Origin: Extibacter muris
Lineage (GTDB): Bacteria > Bacillota > Clostridia > Lachnospirales > Lachnospiraceae
Length of the DNA: 64,000 bases
NCBI RefSeq assembly: GCF_004345005.1
Contig: NZ_SMMX01000006.1
Span: 124,001-188,000 of the forward strand
Direction of reading: 5' to 3'
The position numbers and the translations under genes are program-made. This document shows, one piece after another, positions 43,072 to 52,106 of the stretch (position 1 is its first letter; every line of letters starts with the position of its first letter). Below the pieces are notes generated by a model. That model was not told the origin of the DNA and searched no databases. It saw only the letters and a program-made list of their open reading frames with translations.

Positions 43072-43242
43072 CTATGTTATATATACAAGTTCCTTTATAT
43101 CCTCTTTCTGTATTATCGGGGTGTCTATCGTCTTGCCCTTATCGTCTGTAATTTCAACCAGATATGCCCTTCCCCGCTCATACATTTCTAAAATAGTTCC
43201 CTGTCTTCCATCCTTTAACAGCACAATGTCAAGTTCTTTCAC
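43072..43242 (-). CDS. DUF4926-like small protein, possible immunity partner
   Basis: A 56-residue protein, KELDIVLLKDGRQGTI... through IIQKEDIKELVYIT, fitting DUF4926-type SH3-like barrels. A GTG at 43242 follows AGGGG at ideal spacing; an ATG five codons upstream has no site. It begins 4 nt after the minor capsid gene, whose C-terminal domain resembles DUF6883. From memory, DUF4926 and DUF6883 genes are often adjacent elsewhere, so this may be an immunity protein. Confidence 0.65.
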   Translation of the reverse strand: MKELDIVLLKDGRQGTILEMYERGRAYLVEITDDKGKTIDTPIIQKEDIKELVYIT

Positions 43243-43246
43243 TTCA

Positions 43247-44836
43247 TCACCCCTCATCTACATAAATAGTTGTAAGCCTCGGTATGCTGGTATTATTATC
43301 AACAATCCATCCGGTTTTTACCCTGGCATATTTCCCGTTTGCGCCCTTTATGACCATTGCCACCTCATAAGGCTGCCCATACTGATTTGCGGCCCGCTTA
43401 GAACACTTATATTTTTTAAGTCCCTCATAAACTTCCTGCAGCAGCTCCTCTTTGGTATTAACATTGTACCCCAGATATTTTTCAAAGGCAACGGCTTTAT
43501 TCTTCCCTTTAGGGTGTTCCTTATTTAATGCATATCCTGTGATTTTCCCGTCAGGGATATTAACACTTTCAAAGTTTGGCAGAAGTTCTGAAGCATCACT
43601 TGCCAGATGAACTTTGTCAAAATTCTCGTAACCATATCTACTTTCAGATTGTCCAGTTGCAAGTATCCCCCGCGTCTTCTCTCTGTTGTATTCCCGTCTT
43701 AATTCCGGGTGGCTGTCAAGATGTTTTCTGAGTTCTTCCTGATATTGCGTTACTTTTCCATTGGCATTACTGACATTCTCCGGGCTGAGGCTGCCTTCCG
43801 CTTTGCGTTTCCATTTCCTGATTTTCCGTTCCAGCTCCCTCTGCTTCTGTTCTGCTTGATAGGTATTTGCCGCTCTATCTGAATCAGGAACCTCCGGCAG
43901 CTTTGTAATACCTGGAAAGTATGTAGATATTGTATGCCGACAGTTTGGATGCAGGAGACCAGCTCTCATAGCAGTGGATAATAGAGGATATCCCAACTCT
44001 TCGGCCTCTTCAGGAGCGCCACGGCAAAACACATCATCCACCAGTACCTTGCCCTGCCAAGGGGAACATAGAGGACAAGTATTGGCATGAGCAGAAACAA
44101 CAACCGTGTGTATCCCCCATTCATCTCTTTTCTTACCTTCCCCCAGCAGCATTGCCCGGTGTGAAGCGGTCCGCAATGCCATTTCAGCATAGCTGGCTAT
44201 ATTTACCCGGTTGCCGTTCTTGTACTCTATGCAATTAATACCCTTTTCCAGGAACTGCTTTGTAGCAAGGTCAATTGCCTGATCCAGTGTATTTGCCCCA
44301 GCAGCCATCTGCACCTCGGCGTTATATACCGTCTTTCGGTAAACATCATCCATGCGGCGTAAAACTGCGTGCTGTGCTTCTTTTAGATCATGATTCACAG
44401 TCTCCCGCATTGCTTCCAGTTTCTTTTCATTTATGCCGAAAAAGTTCTGTTCATTGAGCGGAGAGGTAGACAACTTATGGTGTGCAATATTTCCGGGAAA
44501 CTGAACTCTTTTCCGTTTAAAAAAAACAGACTTGATTTTCTCCCAAATCCTTTCAAACATGTTCTGGCCTCTCTGATAATTGCTTTCCAGAGCTTCATTT
44601 ACTATTCGCTCGACTTCAGGGCTAATCTTGTCTACAATAGCCTTGTTCTCTTTTCGATACCGCTGTAAATTCCGTAGCTTTGCCCGCTGCCACATCTCCC
44701 AGCGGAACCCCTCTTCTTCCTCTTCCTTCTCATGGCGTTTCAGATTCCGGCGCATTGACCGAACCAATTCGAGTTCCATCTCTTCAAAGACCTTGCGCAG
44801 ATTATAGGCATCGTCCTCACGCTTTTTATCGGCCAT
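43247..44836 (-). CDS. Minor capsid protein with C-terminal DUF6883-like domain
   Basis: A 529-residue protein. Residues ~130-310 form the phage minor capsid/head morphogenesis domain, with HANTCPLCSPWQGKVL and LLHPNCRHTISTYFPG. A charged linker follows (320-400). The last ~115 residues (NIPDGKITGYALNKEHPKGK..., KAVAFEKYLGYN, VKTGWIVDN) look like DUF6883, a domain found at the tips of toxins. Such proteins sit in the capsid and can be ejected with DNA. The toxin reading is inference; the domain could be structural. Confidence 0.8.
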   Translation of the reverse strand: MADKKREDDAYNLRKVFEEMELELVRSMRRNLKRHEKEEEEEGFRWEMWQRAKLRNLQRYRKENKAIVDKISPEVERIVNEALESNYQRGQNMFERIWEKIKSVFFKRKRVQFPGNIAHHKLSTSPLNEQNFFGINEKKLEAMRETVNHDLKEAQHAVLRRMDDVYRKTVYNAEVQMAAGANTLDQAIDLATKQFLEKGINCIEYKNGNRVNIASYAEMALRTASHRAMLLGEGKKRDEWGIHTVVVSAHANTCPLCSPWQGKVLVDDVFCRGAPEEAEELGYPLLSTAMRAGLLHPNCRHTISTYFPGITKLPEVPDSDRAANTYQAEQKQRELERKIRKWKRKAEGSLSPENVSNANGKVTQYQEELRKHLDSHPELRREYNREKTRGILATGQSESRYGYENFDKVHLASDASELLPNFESVNIPDGKITGYALNKEHPKGKNKAVAFEKYLGYNVNTKEELLQEVYEGLKKYKCSKRAANQYGQPYEVAMVIKGANGKYARVKTGWIVDNNTSIPRLTTIYVDEG

Positions 44837-44838
44837 AC

Positions 44839-46389
44839 TTATTCACCTGCTTTCGGCGGCTCATCTTCCTTCTTTGACTCTTGTAGTGGCTCCGCCGGAG
44901 GCACTTGCATCAACCCGTCCATACCGGCAACACTGGGTTCGTCTGTCTCCATAAGACCTTGTTCTTTTTTCAGTCGGACTATTTCCTCCTGCTTGCAATG
45001 TTCGTCCAGCGTGTCGCCGTAAAGCTCCTCAACGCAGCGCTCGATACTCATGATGCCCTGTGTCTTTGCCTTCCCAACAGTCTCCACTTGACTTTCAAAC
45101 GACGGATTGGCGTACTCACCAAATGGTATATTGACCCCAACCGCTTCTATGGGCTTCTTGAACAGGATATTGTATGCATTACTGCATGTGGATACCAGCT
45201 CAGGTAATGTCTCCTGAAGGGCCTCCACAATGGCATTGCGTGTATACAGAGTGGCTTTCTCCTTTTCCCTCTGTGCTTCTGCATTGTCCAGCTTTTTGAC
45301 GTCGATTCCAAGCGTGCTGGGGCTGATTAATCCCTGCAGACAGAGATCCAGGGCTGTCACATAGCTGGCAAGATAGCTTTCGTGTGGAATGCCGGGCTGC
45401 TCTGTATTAATAACGTTCTTCTGTCCGTCTCGCATATCCCCATTTGCGGCAAGATACCGGTTATCAAACGCGTTCGGTTTGATGAGCCTCCCCGTTTCTG
45501 GATCATGCGGTACCAGACATTCAGGGATATAGGTTTTGGCCCGGCCTGCCCGCAATGCATCCATCCACTGTGACCATGCCTCGTCAAACGCGTCGAAGCT
45601 GTCCAATTTCCCATCAAAAATAGAGCCTCCACGGCCCTCATATTTCGCTGATTCGTATATTTGCAGTGGTACAGCCAGTATTACATTCTCGTCAAACTTC
45701 CAGTCCTCCATATTGACTGTAGCCGGGATTGATTTGATATCAACCAGCTTGTCATGCAGATACAGTTCATTTATGATGTATCCGTATCCATACCGCTCGT
45801 TGAGGACATAAGTTCTGCCGTTGTCGATATATGGAGTTTTAAACACCACTTCCTGCAGTTCATCATCATCCCGTACCAACTCCACGCGGTCCCCTGGATA
45901 CCATTTAAGGATTGGGTACTGGCTTTTTTTAGTGTTTATAGTTACTTTAAACGCCCCATCACCTATGTATAAAGCGTCTTTCAATGCCTTCTCCATCTTT
46001 TTTTTGAATTTATTATTCTTCTCAATCTCTTTCCAGAGCGTTTCCTGCTTTGCATCTTTAAACTCAAAATCGTTCATATCATCCAGCACGATAGAGGATA
46101 AGATGCGCACAATCAACCCCGGCAATCCTGTATGTATCTTCCGCATTTCCATCCCAGGGCTGCACTTACAGGCCCAGAACTTGTACTTATCTGCATAATC
46201 CGGGTTCTGCTGGTACATCTGTTCCAGCTCGTTGCCATCACCCCGGTACCATATACGGTTACGGATGGCATTGGTCTCAAAGTCCAACACCTCATTGATC
46301 TGGATGTTATACGGATTTGCAGGAACCACATTCAGCCAGCTCCTGACGCTCCGCTTGATATTTTCACTCAATTTCTGCGTCCACCTCAT
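44839..46389 (-). CDS. Portal protein (SPP1 gp6-like)
   Basis: A 516-residue protein forming the DNA gate of the capsid. It has the usual portal pattern: WYRGDGNELEQMYQQNPDYA near the N-terminus, a central GDGAFKVTINTKKSQYP, and a helical C-terminus with STLGIDVKKLDNAEAQREKE. It overlaps the terminase gene by 4 bp and precedes the minor capsid gene by 2 nt. Confidence 0.9.
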   Translation of the reverse strand: MRWTQKLSENIKRSVRSWLNVVPANPYNIQINEVLDFETNAIRNRIWYRGDGNELEQMYQQNPDYADKYKFWACKCSPGMEMRKIHTGLPGLIVRILSSIVLDDMNDFEFKDAKQETLWKEIEKNNKFKKKMEKALKDALYIGDGAFKVTINTKKSQYPILKWYPGDRVELVRDDDELQEVVFKTPYIDNGRTYVLNERYGYGYIINELYLHDKLVDIKSIPATVNMEDWKFDENVILAVPLQIYESAKYEGRGGSIFDGKLDSFDAFDEAWSQWMDALRAGRAKTYIPECLVPHDPETGRLIKPNAFDNRYLAANGDMRDGQKNVINTEQPGIPHESYLASYVTALDLCLQGLISPSTLGIDVKKLDNAEAQREKEKATLYTRNAIVEALQETLPELVSTCSNAYNILFKKPIEAVGVNIPFGEYANPSFESQVETVGKAKTQGIMSIERCVEELYGDTLDEHCKQEEIVRLKKEQGLMETDEPSVAGMDGLMQVPPAEPLQESKKEDEPPKAGE

Positions 46390-47750
46390 TTCTCGGCCTC
46401 CTCAAATCCAATCATATCTTTGTATGGAATCCACGCATACTGGTTCGCATTAATCGTATGGTCGTTCCGGTCTTCTGGCTTGTCTTTCTCATCATCCCAC
46501 GAATACCGTTCCAACTCACTCAAATGCTCTGTACAGGTATCAACAACATAATAGCTGCCCTGTTGTATCCAACCCAACTGCAGGTTGATACGGTCTATAA
46601 TTTCAACACTTTTGTAACTGTCCAGAAAGTTATACAGACATCCATGCAGCCGCTTCCATTTGCGCAGCTCCGTTATCGTCGCTTGGTCCGCACAATCCAC
46701 GAATACATTCTTTGCGAACCCCCATTCCCTTTTGCACTGGTCAAGAAATCCGATGAAACGTATTGCTGTATCGCTGGGAGCCAGCGGCACATCAAGGTCA
46801 GCATTGTTATATGTCTTCTCGGCAAGAGTGTACAGCACTCTATCCTCTGTTATTCCCTGGAATATCATGGCAATGGTGTCAGGGCTTTTGCTGGAATAGG
46901 ATGTATCCAGCCCTGCCGTGAACTTCTTGAATTTTACCTTGCCGGTCTTAATCTGCTGTTTCAACCAATCAGCAGATACCACGTGTTTCTTCCGGTCGAA
47001 GTTAGGGAATATCAAGCCGGTTGCCTTACCGCGCAGTCCTTGAATCTTATTTTTCCAGATTTTCGTCCCTTTTGGCGTATTGTTCAGAATCCTATCAAGC
47101 ATACTCTGGAGAAGCCCTGCGTTATCTGCAAAAGAAAAGAACCAATGTACCCATCCGGGTTTTGGTCCCTCTCGTAATTCATCTTTGATCTCTTGTGGCG
47201 TCTCATCCGCCCACTCCGGCAGTGGCCGTGAACAGTTGATATACTCCTTATACACCTCCAGGCTGGGATTATCCGGGTTAAGCGTTGCCATCAGATAATC
47301 CGACCTCATGGCAGCCTCACGGACAAACTCAATATCTGCCGTGTTAATCTCATCAATATACAGACAACCATACTGACCACCCAGGGCGTCTTTCCATTTA
47401 CTTTTGTTGCCATACCCGACGACAAACACTATCTTATCTCCAGCTGACGTGTAGAACACCAGGTGTGGCATCTTATACTCGCCAGAGCCGTTACCCTTGT
47501 ACTCCACCAGCACACCGAAATCATCCAGAATGCCCAGGTCTTTCTGAATGATGTTCTTCTCGGCGGCCCCGGTATCGTCAGCAGCTAGAATATGCAGCTT
47601 CTTAGGACTTTCGGCTACCTTGAGCATAAACTTAAATAGTCCTACCGTTGTCTTTCCCGCAGCCGTAGTGCCTTCCAAAAATTCTACCGGAGCATCGCAA
47701 TGCAGGAATGCTTTATATTTATCTGATAGCAATAATCTTTCTTCGCTCAC
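46386..47750 (-). CDS. terL: Terminase large subunit
   Basis: A 454-residue packaging motor. The ATPase Walker A is GTTAAGKTT (about 27-35) and Walker B is CLYIDEIN. The nuclease domain has FTAGLDTSYSSKSPDT and NVFVDCADQAT. Length and order are normal. It overlaps terS and portal by 4 bp each. Confidence 0.93.
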   Translation of the reverse strand: MSEERLLLSDKYKAFLHCDAPVEFLEGTTAAGKTTVGLFKFMLKVAESPKKLHILAADDTGAAEKNIIQKDLGILDDFGVLVEYKGNGSGEYKMPHLVFYTSAGDKIVFVVGYGNKSKWKDALGGQYGCLYIDEINTADIEFVREAAMRSDYLMATLNPDNPSLEVYKEYINCSRPLPEWADETPQEIKDELREGPKPGWVHWFFSFADNAGLLQSMLDRILNNTPKGTKIWKNKIQGLRGKATGLIFPNFDRKKHVVSADWLKQQIKTGKVKFKKFTAGLDTSYSSKSPDTIAMIFQGITEDRVLYTLAEKTYNNADLDVPLAPSDTAIRFIGFLDQCKREWGFAKNVFVDCADQATITELRKWKRLHGCLYNFLDSYKSVEIIDRINLQLGWIQQGSYYVVDTCTEHLSELERYSWDDEKDKPEDRNDHTINANQYAWIPYKDMIGFEEAEK

Positions 47751-48193
47751 TGTCCATCACCACTACGCATCTGTTTCAACAGGTCATCCAGCTTCGTCTG
47801 CTCGGTACCCAGACTGCCAGAGATATTATTATCCTGCTTTGTGGTATATCCATACTTACTCATCCACAGGCCCGCAAGCTGGGAAGGTATCACCTGCATC
47901 TCAAACTTCTTACGGGCGTCAACCTCGCATTCTTCTTTCATGCGCGTTACGATGTCCCCATAACCTCTTCTTTCGGCATATGTCGCATAAAACTTAGACC
48001 TCGCAATGCCTGCAAACACACAAAATCCCTCAATTGTGTATGTAACGCTACGCCGTAATTCCTTGCTGACGAACTCGCTGTTTTTTGACGAAAAGTCATG
48101 AGTGAGGACCATCTGGTTATCGCACTCCTCTTTATACGCATCCCATGTCTCCGCCAGTTCTCCAGGTGTTTTAAACCTTAATCTTTTCCCCAC
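47747..48193 (-). CDS. Terminase small subunit
   Basis: A 148-residue DNA-recognition protein. I start it at the GTG at 48193, where GAGAGGTG lies upstream and the protein reads (M)GKRLRFKTPGELAETWDAYK, the typical N-terminus. A longer frame from a GTG at 48286 has its site too close. A helix-turn-helix-like segment (EGFCVFAGIARSKFYATY) would bind pac or cos. The C-terminus (SLGTEQTKLDDLLKQM) meets TerL. Confidence 0.82.
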   Translation of the reverse strand: MGKRLRFKTPGELAETWDAYKEECDNQMVLTHDFSSKNSEFVSKELRRSVTYTIEGFCVFAGIARSKFYATYAERRGYGDIVTRMKEECEVDARKKFEMQVIPSQLAGLWMSKYGYTTKQDNNISGSLGTEQTKLDDLLKQMRSGDGQ

Positions 48194-48651
48194 GATACCA
48201 TCACCTCTCGTTCCGTTGTTTTTTATAGATAAACATACCCTCGGCCCGAAGGCACCGGAGTACGTTCCGTTATTCTTTTTAAGCACTCCTTATAAACTAC
48301 CTATCCCGCCCAGCAGGAAACCTTTTACTTCCAGAGTGCTACCCACAAGCCCCAGACTACAATCACTGGCTTGTCTTCATCTACTCGTGGGTAAAGTTTT
48401 CTACACGCTGTATATCTTTGCAGCACTTCAAGCGTGTCCTTCAGTAGAAAATTCAAAAGACACCCCATGCCGGAGTGCCTTTCAACCACAATCAATATGG
48501 TTATCTCTTTTAAAGCGGCAAAGGAATTCTAAGTCTATAGCCTACTCCCATTCGGGAACCCAGCCGCTTTCACGCGTGTCGTCAATAGGAGGAATGTGTC
48601 AGGACCGGTACTTCTCTACCGCTTCCTGATGCTACCATAATACCACTTATG
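48194..48651. other. Largely non-coding region upstream of terS; likely packaging site
   Basis: About 450 bp with no large gene. It holds stems such as ACCCAC/GTGGGT (48350-48408) and GCGGC/GCCGC (48514-48570), and one possible 47-residue frame. The place directly upstream of terS is where pac or cos sites are found. No cos-like end can be seen from sequence alone. Confidence 0.45.
48325..48468 (-). CDS. Possible 47-residue protein before terS
   Basis: A frame starting MGCLLNFLLKDTLEVLQRY and ending WGLWVALWK. AAAGG lies about 10 nt upstream of the ATG. The composition (a basic middle, hydrophobic ends) is plausible for a small phage protein, but the region is rich in structure and the frame may be chance. 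Confidence 0.3.
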   Translation of the reverse strand: MGCLLNFLLKDTLEVLQRYTACRKLYPRVDEDKPVIVVWGLWVALWK

Positions 48652-49098
48652 CTACTGACATTCACTGACATTTACTGACATCTTTGATTCTGGCAACTCA
48701 AAATGAACTAACCCCTTCCCATGAAACCTGTATATCTGCCGTTCCGAATATCCCATCTTTTCCGCGATCTCCCACCAGTCCAGGCCTTTTATGTATCTGT
48801 AGAACATGACGTCGTTCTCGTTCTTGCTTTTCAGGCTTTTGATACGGGAAGATATGTCCTTGTACAGCATGACGCGCCTGTACCGCTCGCTTACCAGGTC
48901 CCGCTCAAGCTTGTCCAGCTCAGATGCATAATCAGACAGGTCGCTCTGCCCTGAACCATGCGGCATGTCATCATATATGATCGATATGCTGGCCTTCATC
49001 TCCCTGACTTCCTTCAGCTCCTCCTCTATCCGCGTTACCCGCCTGACCGATGCGCGGTACTCCCGCAGATATTCCTTCTTCCTGTCATTTTCTGTCAT
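48652..49098 (-). CDS. Late-gene transcription activator (DUF1492/ArpU-like, sigma-70 region 4-like)
   Basis: A 148-residue protein with a long coiled coil (1-95) and a C-terminal helix-turn-helix like sigma region 4 (FYRYIKGLDWWEIAEKMG, then ERQIYRFHGKGL). Such proteins sit just ahead of terS and turn on late genes. The gene end contains TGTCAGT repeated three times with 3-nt steps. It overlaps the upstream gene by 14 bp. Confidence 0.85.
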   Translation of the reverse strand: MTENDRKKEYLREYRASVRRVTRIEEELKEVREMKASISIIYDDMPHGSGQSDLSDYASELDKLERDLVSERYRRVMLYKDISSRIKSLKSKNENDVMFYRYIKGLDWWEIAEKMGYSERQIYRFHGKGLVHFELPESKMSVNVSECQ

Positions 49099-49396
49099 TG
49101 CCGGCCCTCCCCTTCAGCATTCCTAGCAGCTTAACCGTTGGCGCCCCGCCGGTTCCGTCAAGATATTCCTTGTAGCTCTTGTATCCGTCCAGCTCCTTGT
49201 AAGGGCACCTCTCATGGATGCAGCACACGCCGAACGACAGGTCATCTACAAGATATCCTCTTGCCTTCTTCCTGATATTTTCCTTCAGCTCCGTGGCCAG
49301 CTGCGCCTGATGTACGCCGCTTCTGCCTACACTCCTATGGTCGGTGCAGTAGATGCACCCTCTCTGATGCGCTTCTCTTTTCGTCACCCTTCTCAA
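49085..49396 (-). CDS. Cysteine-rich phage protein, unknown
   Basis: A 103-residue protein with GCIYCTDHRS and GVCCIHERCPYKELDGY, which probably bind zinc. The start is a TTG at 49396 or a GTG three codons later; both follow AGGAG. Found in the early-to-late transition region; function unknown. Confidence 0.65.
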   Translation of the reverse strand: MRRVTKREAHQRGCIYCTDHRSVGRSGVHQAQLATELKENIRKKARGYLVDDLSFGVCCIHERCPYKELDGYKSYKEYLDGTGGAPTVKLLGMLKGRAGNDRK

Positions 49397-49572
49397 CTCT
49401 CTATCTCCTTCTTTCCTCTGCTCCTCATATACTCATCTACACTATAGTTCTGATAAGCCTTATGGACGAACTGCCTGGCCGCCGCTGCGGTGGGATTGCA
49501 CTCGGCCAATCTGGCCAGCCTGTCACGCTTGTCCAGCGCGCTCTCTTTCCTGGTCCTTCTATGCTTCCTCAT
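49393..49572 (-). CDS. Small basic phage protein, 59 residues
   Basis: MRKHRRTRKESALDKRDRLA begins a basic protein ending SRGKKEIES. GAAGGAG precedes the ATG at 49572. Its end overlaps the next gene by 4 bp. No family recognised, but the ribosome site and coupling make it credible. Confidence 0.65.
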   Translation of the reverse strand: MRKHRRTRKESALDKRDRLARLAECNPTAAAARQFVHKAYQNYSVDEYMRSRGKKEIES

Positions 49573-49614
49573 TGATTTATCTCCTTCGTTTGTTTTGTTA
49601 AATTCCGGGTTAGT

Positions 49615-49977
49615 TCACAGAAATCTTAACTGACCGTCATCCTCAAACTTCACTTTTCTTGTTGTTATCTTGTGCCCTAGACTCATAAATCTCTTTACCC
49701 GCTCTTGCTGATTCAAATTTGCCATATAGCCAGTGTTTACTTTCGGTGGTATCGAAAGGTAATATTCTTCCGGCAACGGCTTTCCTGTTTCCTGACAAAT
49801 CTCTTCTATTTGTTTTCTGTCATATATGATGTGGTTTCGTATTAGATTCATGTTCACTCCATCTTCCCAGTTCGGGTCATTGCATCCGGTTTTATTTATA
49901 TCTTTCCAGTGCTCACGTTCATGGGTGATATCTGCACATAGTTCCTGTAATTTTTGTTCACACGTTTTACTTTTCAT
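49615..49977 (-). CDS. Phage protein, unknown
   Basis: A 120-residue protein with a helical N-terminus (MKSKTCEQKLQELCADIT) and EICQETGKPLPEEYYLSIPP in the middle. The end is basic and beta-like (KITTRKVKFEDDGQLRF). AGGAG-like site upstream. Early region; no function assigned. Confidence 0.65.
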   Translation of the reverse strand: MKSKTCEQKLQELCADITHEREHWKDINKTGCNDPNWEDGVNMNLIRNHIIYDRKQIEEICQETGKPLPEEYYLSIPPKVNTGYMANLNQQERVKRFMSLGHKITTRKVKFEDDGQLRFL

Positions 49978-49992
49978 GGCCCTTCTCCTAAA

Positions 49993-50220
49993 TTACGGTT
50001 TATGTATAATCGGTAAAAACTGAAATGTCCAAGCCTCGTCCATTATGGACACCAGATTTCCATCCTCGTTTATCGCCAGAATGTCTATTACCTTTGGCTT
50101 AACATTAATTTCTCTATTTTCCCAGTTCATGCCCTCCGGCATTCTTACATCCACAAGTGATACTGCATTTAACACTTTGTCGCCGTGAATTACCTTAAAT
50201 CTACTCAAATCAATTTCCAT
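49993..50220 (-). CDS. Phage protein, unknown
   Basis: A 75-residue beta-rich protein, from MEIDLSRFKVIHGDKV to DEAWTFQFLPIIHKP. AGGAGG lies before the start. No recognised family. Confidence 0.65.
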   Translation of the reverse strand: MEIDLSRFKVIHGDKVLNAVSLVDVRMPEGMNWENREINVKPKVIDILAINEDGNLVSIMDEAWTFQFLPIIHKP

Positions 50221-50243
50221 TTGTTTACCTCCTAAATGGCCGG

Positions 50244-50933
50244 TTAGTGGATTATTTTCTTATTCACCCGTTTATAAGCGATATCAAAATAATCTTCCTC
50301 TAATTCACATCCAAAATACTGTCTATTAAGTTCTTCGGCAGCTACCATAGCAGAACCTGTTCCAGCAAACGGGTCAAACACCACATCATTTTCATTACTG
50401 GAATTTGCGATATAAAACTTTAACAAATTTACAGGTTTTTCACATGGATGAGTTTTATTCCCGATAATATTGTCAAACCGATGAACTGTTTTGCTTCCGC
50501 CTATATCATTAATCCATTTTGCTTTTCCCTTGCGAAGGAATAGTACATACTCACAATTTTTCAGGTAATACTGCGACGGAGTGCAATTATTTTTCTCCCA
50601 CACAAGAAGATTATGTAATTTAAATCCAGCTTTTTCTGCTTCATTAAGCATTTCTGTCAGATTTAAAACATTTGTAAATATGTAACAATGGCTTCCTTCT
50701 TTTAATACTCTGAATATTTCTGGCATCCAATCAGATATTTTTATATTCTGATGTTTAAATAATTTTCTATTTCCAGACAATATGCCTTTTGGACGTTCTG
50801 AACTTTTCCCGTTACTATCTCCACCGGTAATCGTCTTGTACGGCGGGTCTGTAACTATCAAATCAAATATTTCAGATGGTAAATTCTTCATTACCTTAAT
50901 CGAATCATCATTTATAATTTTGTTAAATTCCAT
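50244..50933 (-). CDS. Solitary DNA methyltransferase (N4/N6, beta class)
   Basis: A 229-residue methyltransferase. The catalytic motif DPPY is near residue 30 (LIVTDPPYKTI) and the SAM motif FDPFAGTGS comes near the C-terminus, so it is the beta order (D-P-P-Y first). No restriction enzyme lies nearby. It may protect phage DNA from host restriction or alter transcription. The C-terminal target region is short. Confidence 0.88.
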   Translation of the reverse strand: MEFNKIINDDSIKVMKNLPSEIFDLIVTDPPYKTITGGDSNGKSSERPKGILSGNRKLFKHQNIKISDWMPEIFRVLKEGSHCYIFTNVLNLTEMLNEAEKAGFKLHNLLVWEKNNCTPSQYYLKNCEYVLFLRKGKAKWINDIGGSKTVHRFDNIIGNKTHPCEKPVNLLKFYIANSSNENDVVFDPFAGTGSAMVAAEELNRQYFGCELEEDYFDIAYKRVNKKIIH

Positions 50934-51006
50934 TTTTGAAAGGAACCCGGCGCGCCTTATTCCCGGGAAGGTTCCGGCTCCTTTCTTTTATTCACTATAT
51001 GCCAGA

Positions 51007-51294
51007 TTATCTACCTTCTCTAGCTGCCTTACACGCATGTTCATCCTCAATATAGCCATGCTTTGATAGCCACTTTTGAAACTCTATCAATTCAAAAGTT
51101 TCTTCTTTTCTTTTTTGCAATTCTCCTTTATACCGGGCTCCCTGCATCTCAAAAATCGAATAGCAGTTCTTTTTATAATTATTTTCAAGAACAACCCTTT
51201 TCCCATTACAAATCCCTCTGCTATCTAATTTGCAATCAACGCATATGGTCATATACTCTTGTCCATTTCCATCAATTTGACTCCTTAAAATCAT
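51007..51294 (-). CDS. Cysteine-containing phage protein, unknown
   Basis: A 95-residue protein with CVDCKLDSRGICNGKRV, a possible zinc site, and a helical C-terminus (FELIEFQKWLSKHGY). Early region. No family recognised. Confidence 0.6.
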   Translation of the reverse strand: MILRSQIDGNGQEYMTICVDCKLDSRGICNGKRVVLENNYKKNCYSIFEMQGARYKGELQKRKEETFELIEFQKWLSKHGYIEDEHACKAAREGR

Positions 51295-51326
51295 ACGTCT
51301 CCTTTATTAATTCGCTAAATGCTAAT

Positions 51327-51875
51327 TTACTCTACTTTTCCTAAAATCTGCGCCCGGCTTGTCCTTATATTTCCGTCTGTCCCAAATGGTACGACTACAC
51401 CAGCCAGCCATTCAAATTTTATAAGCAGCTTATATATCGTGCTTTCATGAGTAGCTTTGACCCGCTGATACGGTGCTACGTTGATTCCGCATCCGCATTG
51501 GCATGTTCTGTCGGGATTGCAGATTTCGGTTATTACCTCGCCCTCTTTAATTTCCCACCTGTCCGGTGCAGGATAATGCGAATCGAACGCCTTAAAAACT
51601 ATGTACCCTTCGTTTGTGCGCTCGAAGTTAGCTCCGAGATAGTCGATGGCATCAAGTATTCCTACGGCACCGCTCAGGTCGGCACGTCTCAGGTCAGCAT
51701 CGCTCAGGTTAGCATGTCTCAGGTCGGCACAGCTCAGGTCGGCATAGCTCAGGTCTGCACCGCTCATGTTAGCACCGCTCAGGTCGGCATAGCTCATGTC
51801 AGCACGTATGCCACCTTCCTCATTTATCATCCACTTTTTGTGTAACTCTAAAATATTTTTTATTTCTGCGTCCAT
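51327..51875 (-). CDS. Pentapeptide-repeat protein with C-terminal DUF5758-like domain
   Basis: A 182-residue protein. Residues ~25-75 are about ten A(D/N)LSX pentapeptides (ADLSYADLSGANMSG...), a short right-handed quadrilateral helix. The rest is a compact domain with YIVFKAFDSHYPAPDRWEI, a CQCGCGINVAPY cysteine patch and ATHESTIYKL. AAGGAGG precedes the ATG at 51875. Pentapeptide helices often mimic DNA, as in Qnr/MfpA. A function here is not known. Confidence 0.85.
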   Translation of the reverse strand: MDAEIKNILELHKKWMINEEGGIRADMSYADLSGANMSGADLSYADLSCADLRHANLSDADLRRADLSGAVGILDAIDYLGANFERTNEGYIVFKAFDSHYPAPDRWEIKEGEVITEICNPDRTCQCGCGINVAPYQRVKATHESTIYKLLIKFEWLAGVVVPFGTDGNIRTSRAQILGKVE

Positions 51876-51895
51876 TTTATTTTCCTCCTTAAATC

Positions 51896-52069
51896 TTAAA
51901 TTGGTTTCCCGCAATGTGGACATACTCTACGGCTTGTTTCTGAGTCCCCGCGTGTTGCTCCACTTCTAAATCTATTTATGCTGCACATTACACTTCCTGG
52001 CTCGAATGCAATATTGCATCCTTTTCTCGCAGGACATTTATTGCACTCTTCGTATTTTGCTTGTCCCAT
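51896..52069 (-). CDS. Small zinc-ribbon protein, 57 residues
   Basis: MGQAKYEECNKCPARKGCNI starts a protein with two CxxC-like pairs, the second as CPHCGKPI at the end. AAGGAG at ideal spacing precedes it. Overlap with neighbours is minimal. It is likely a small zinc-binding phage protein; role unknown. Confidence 0.7.
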   Translation of the reverse strand: MGQAKYEECNKCPARKGCNIAFEPGSVMCSINRFRSGATRGDSETSRRVCPHCGKPI

Positions 52070-52106
52070 ATCTTTTTCTCCTTAAATGCTAATTTACCTA
52101 CGCAAC

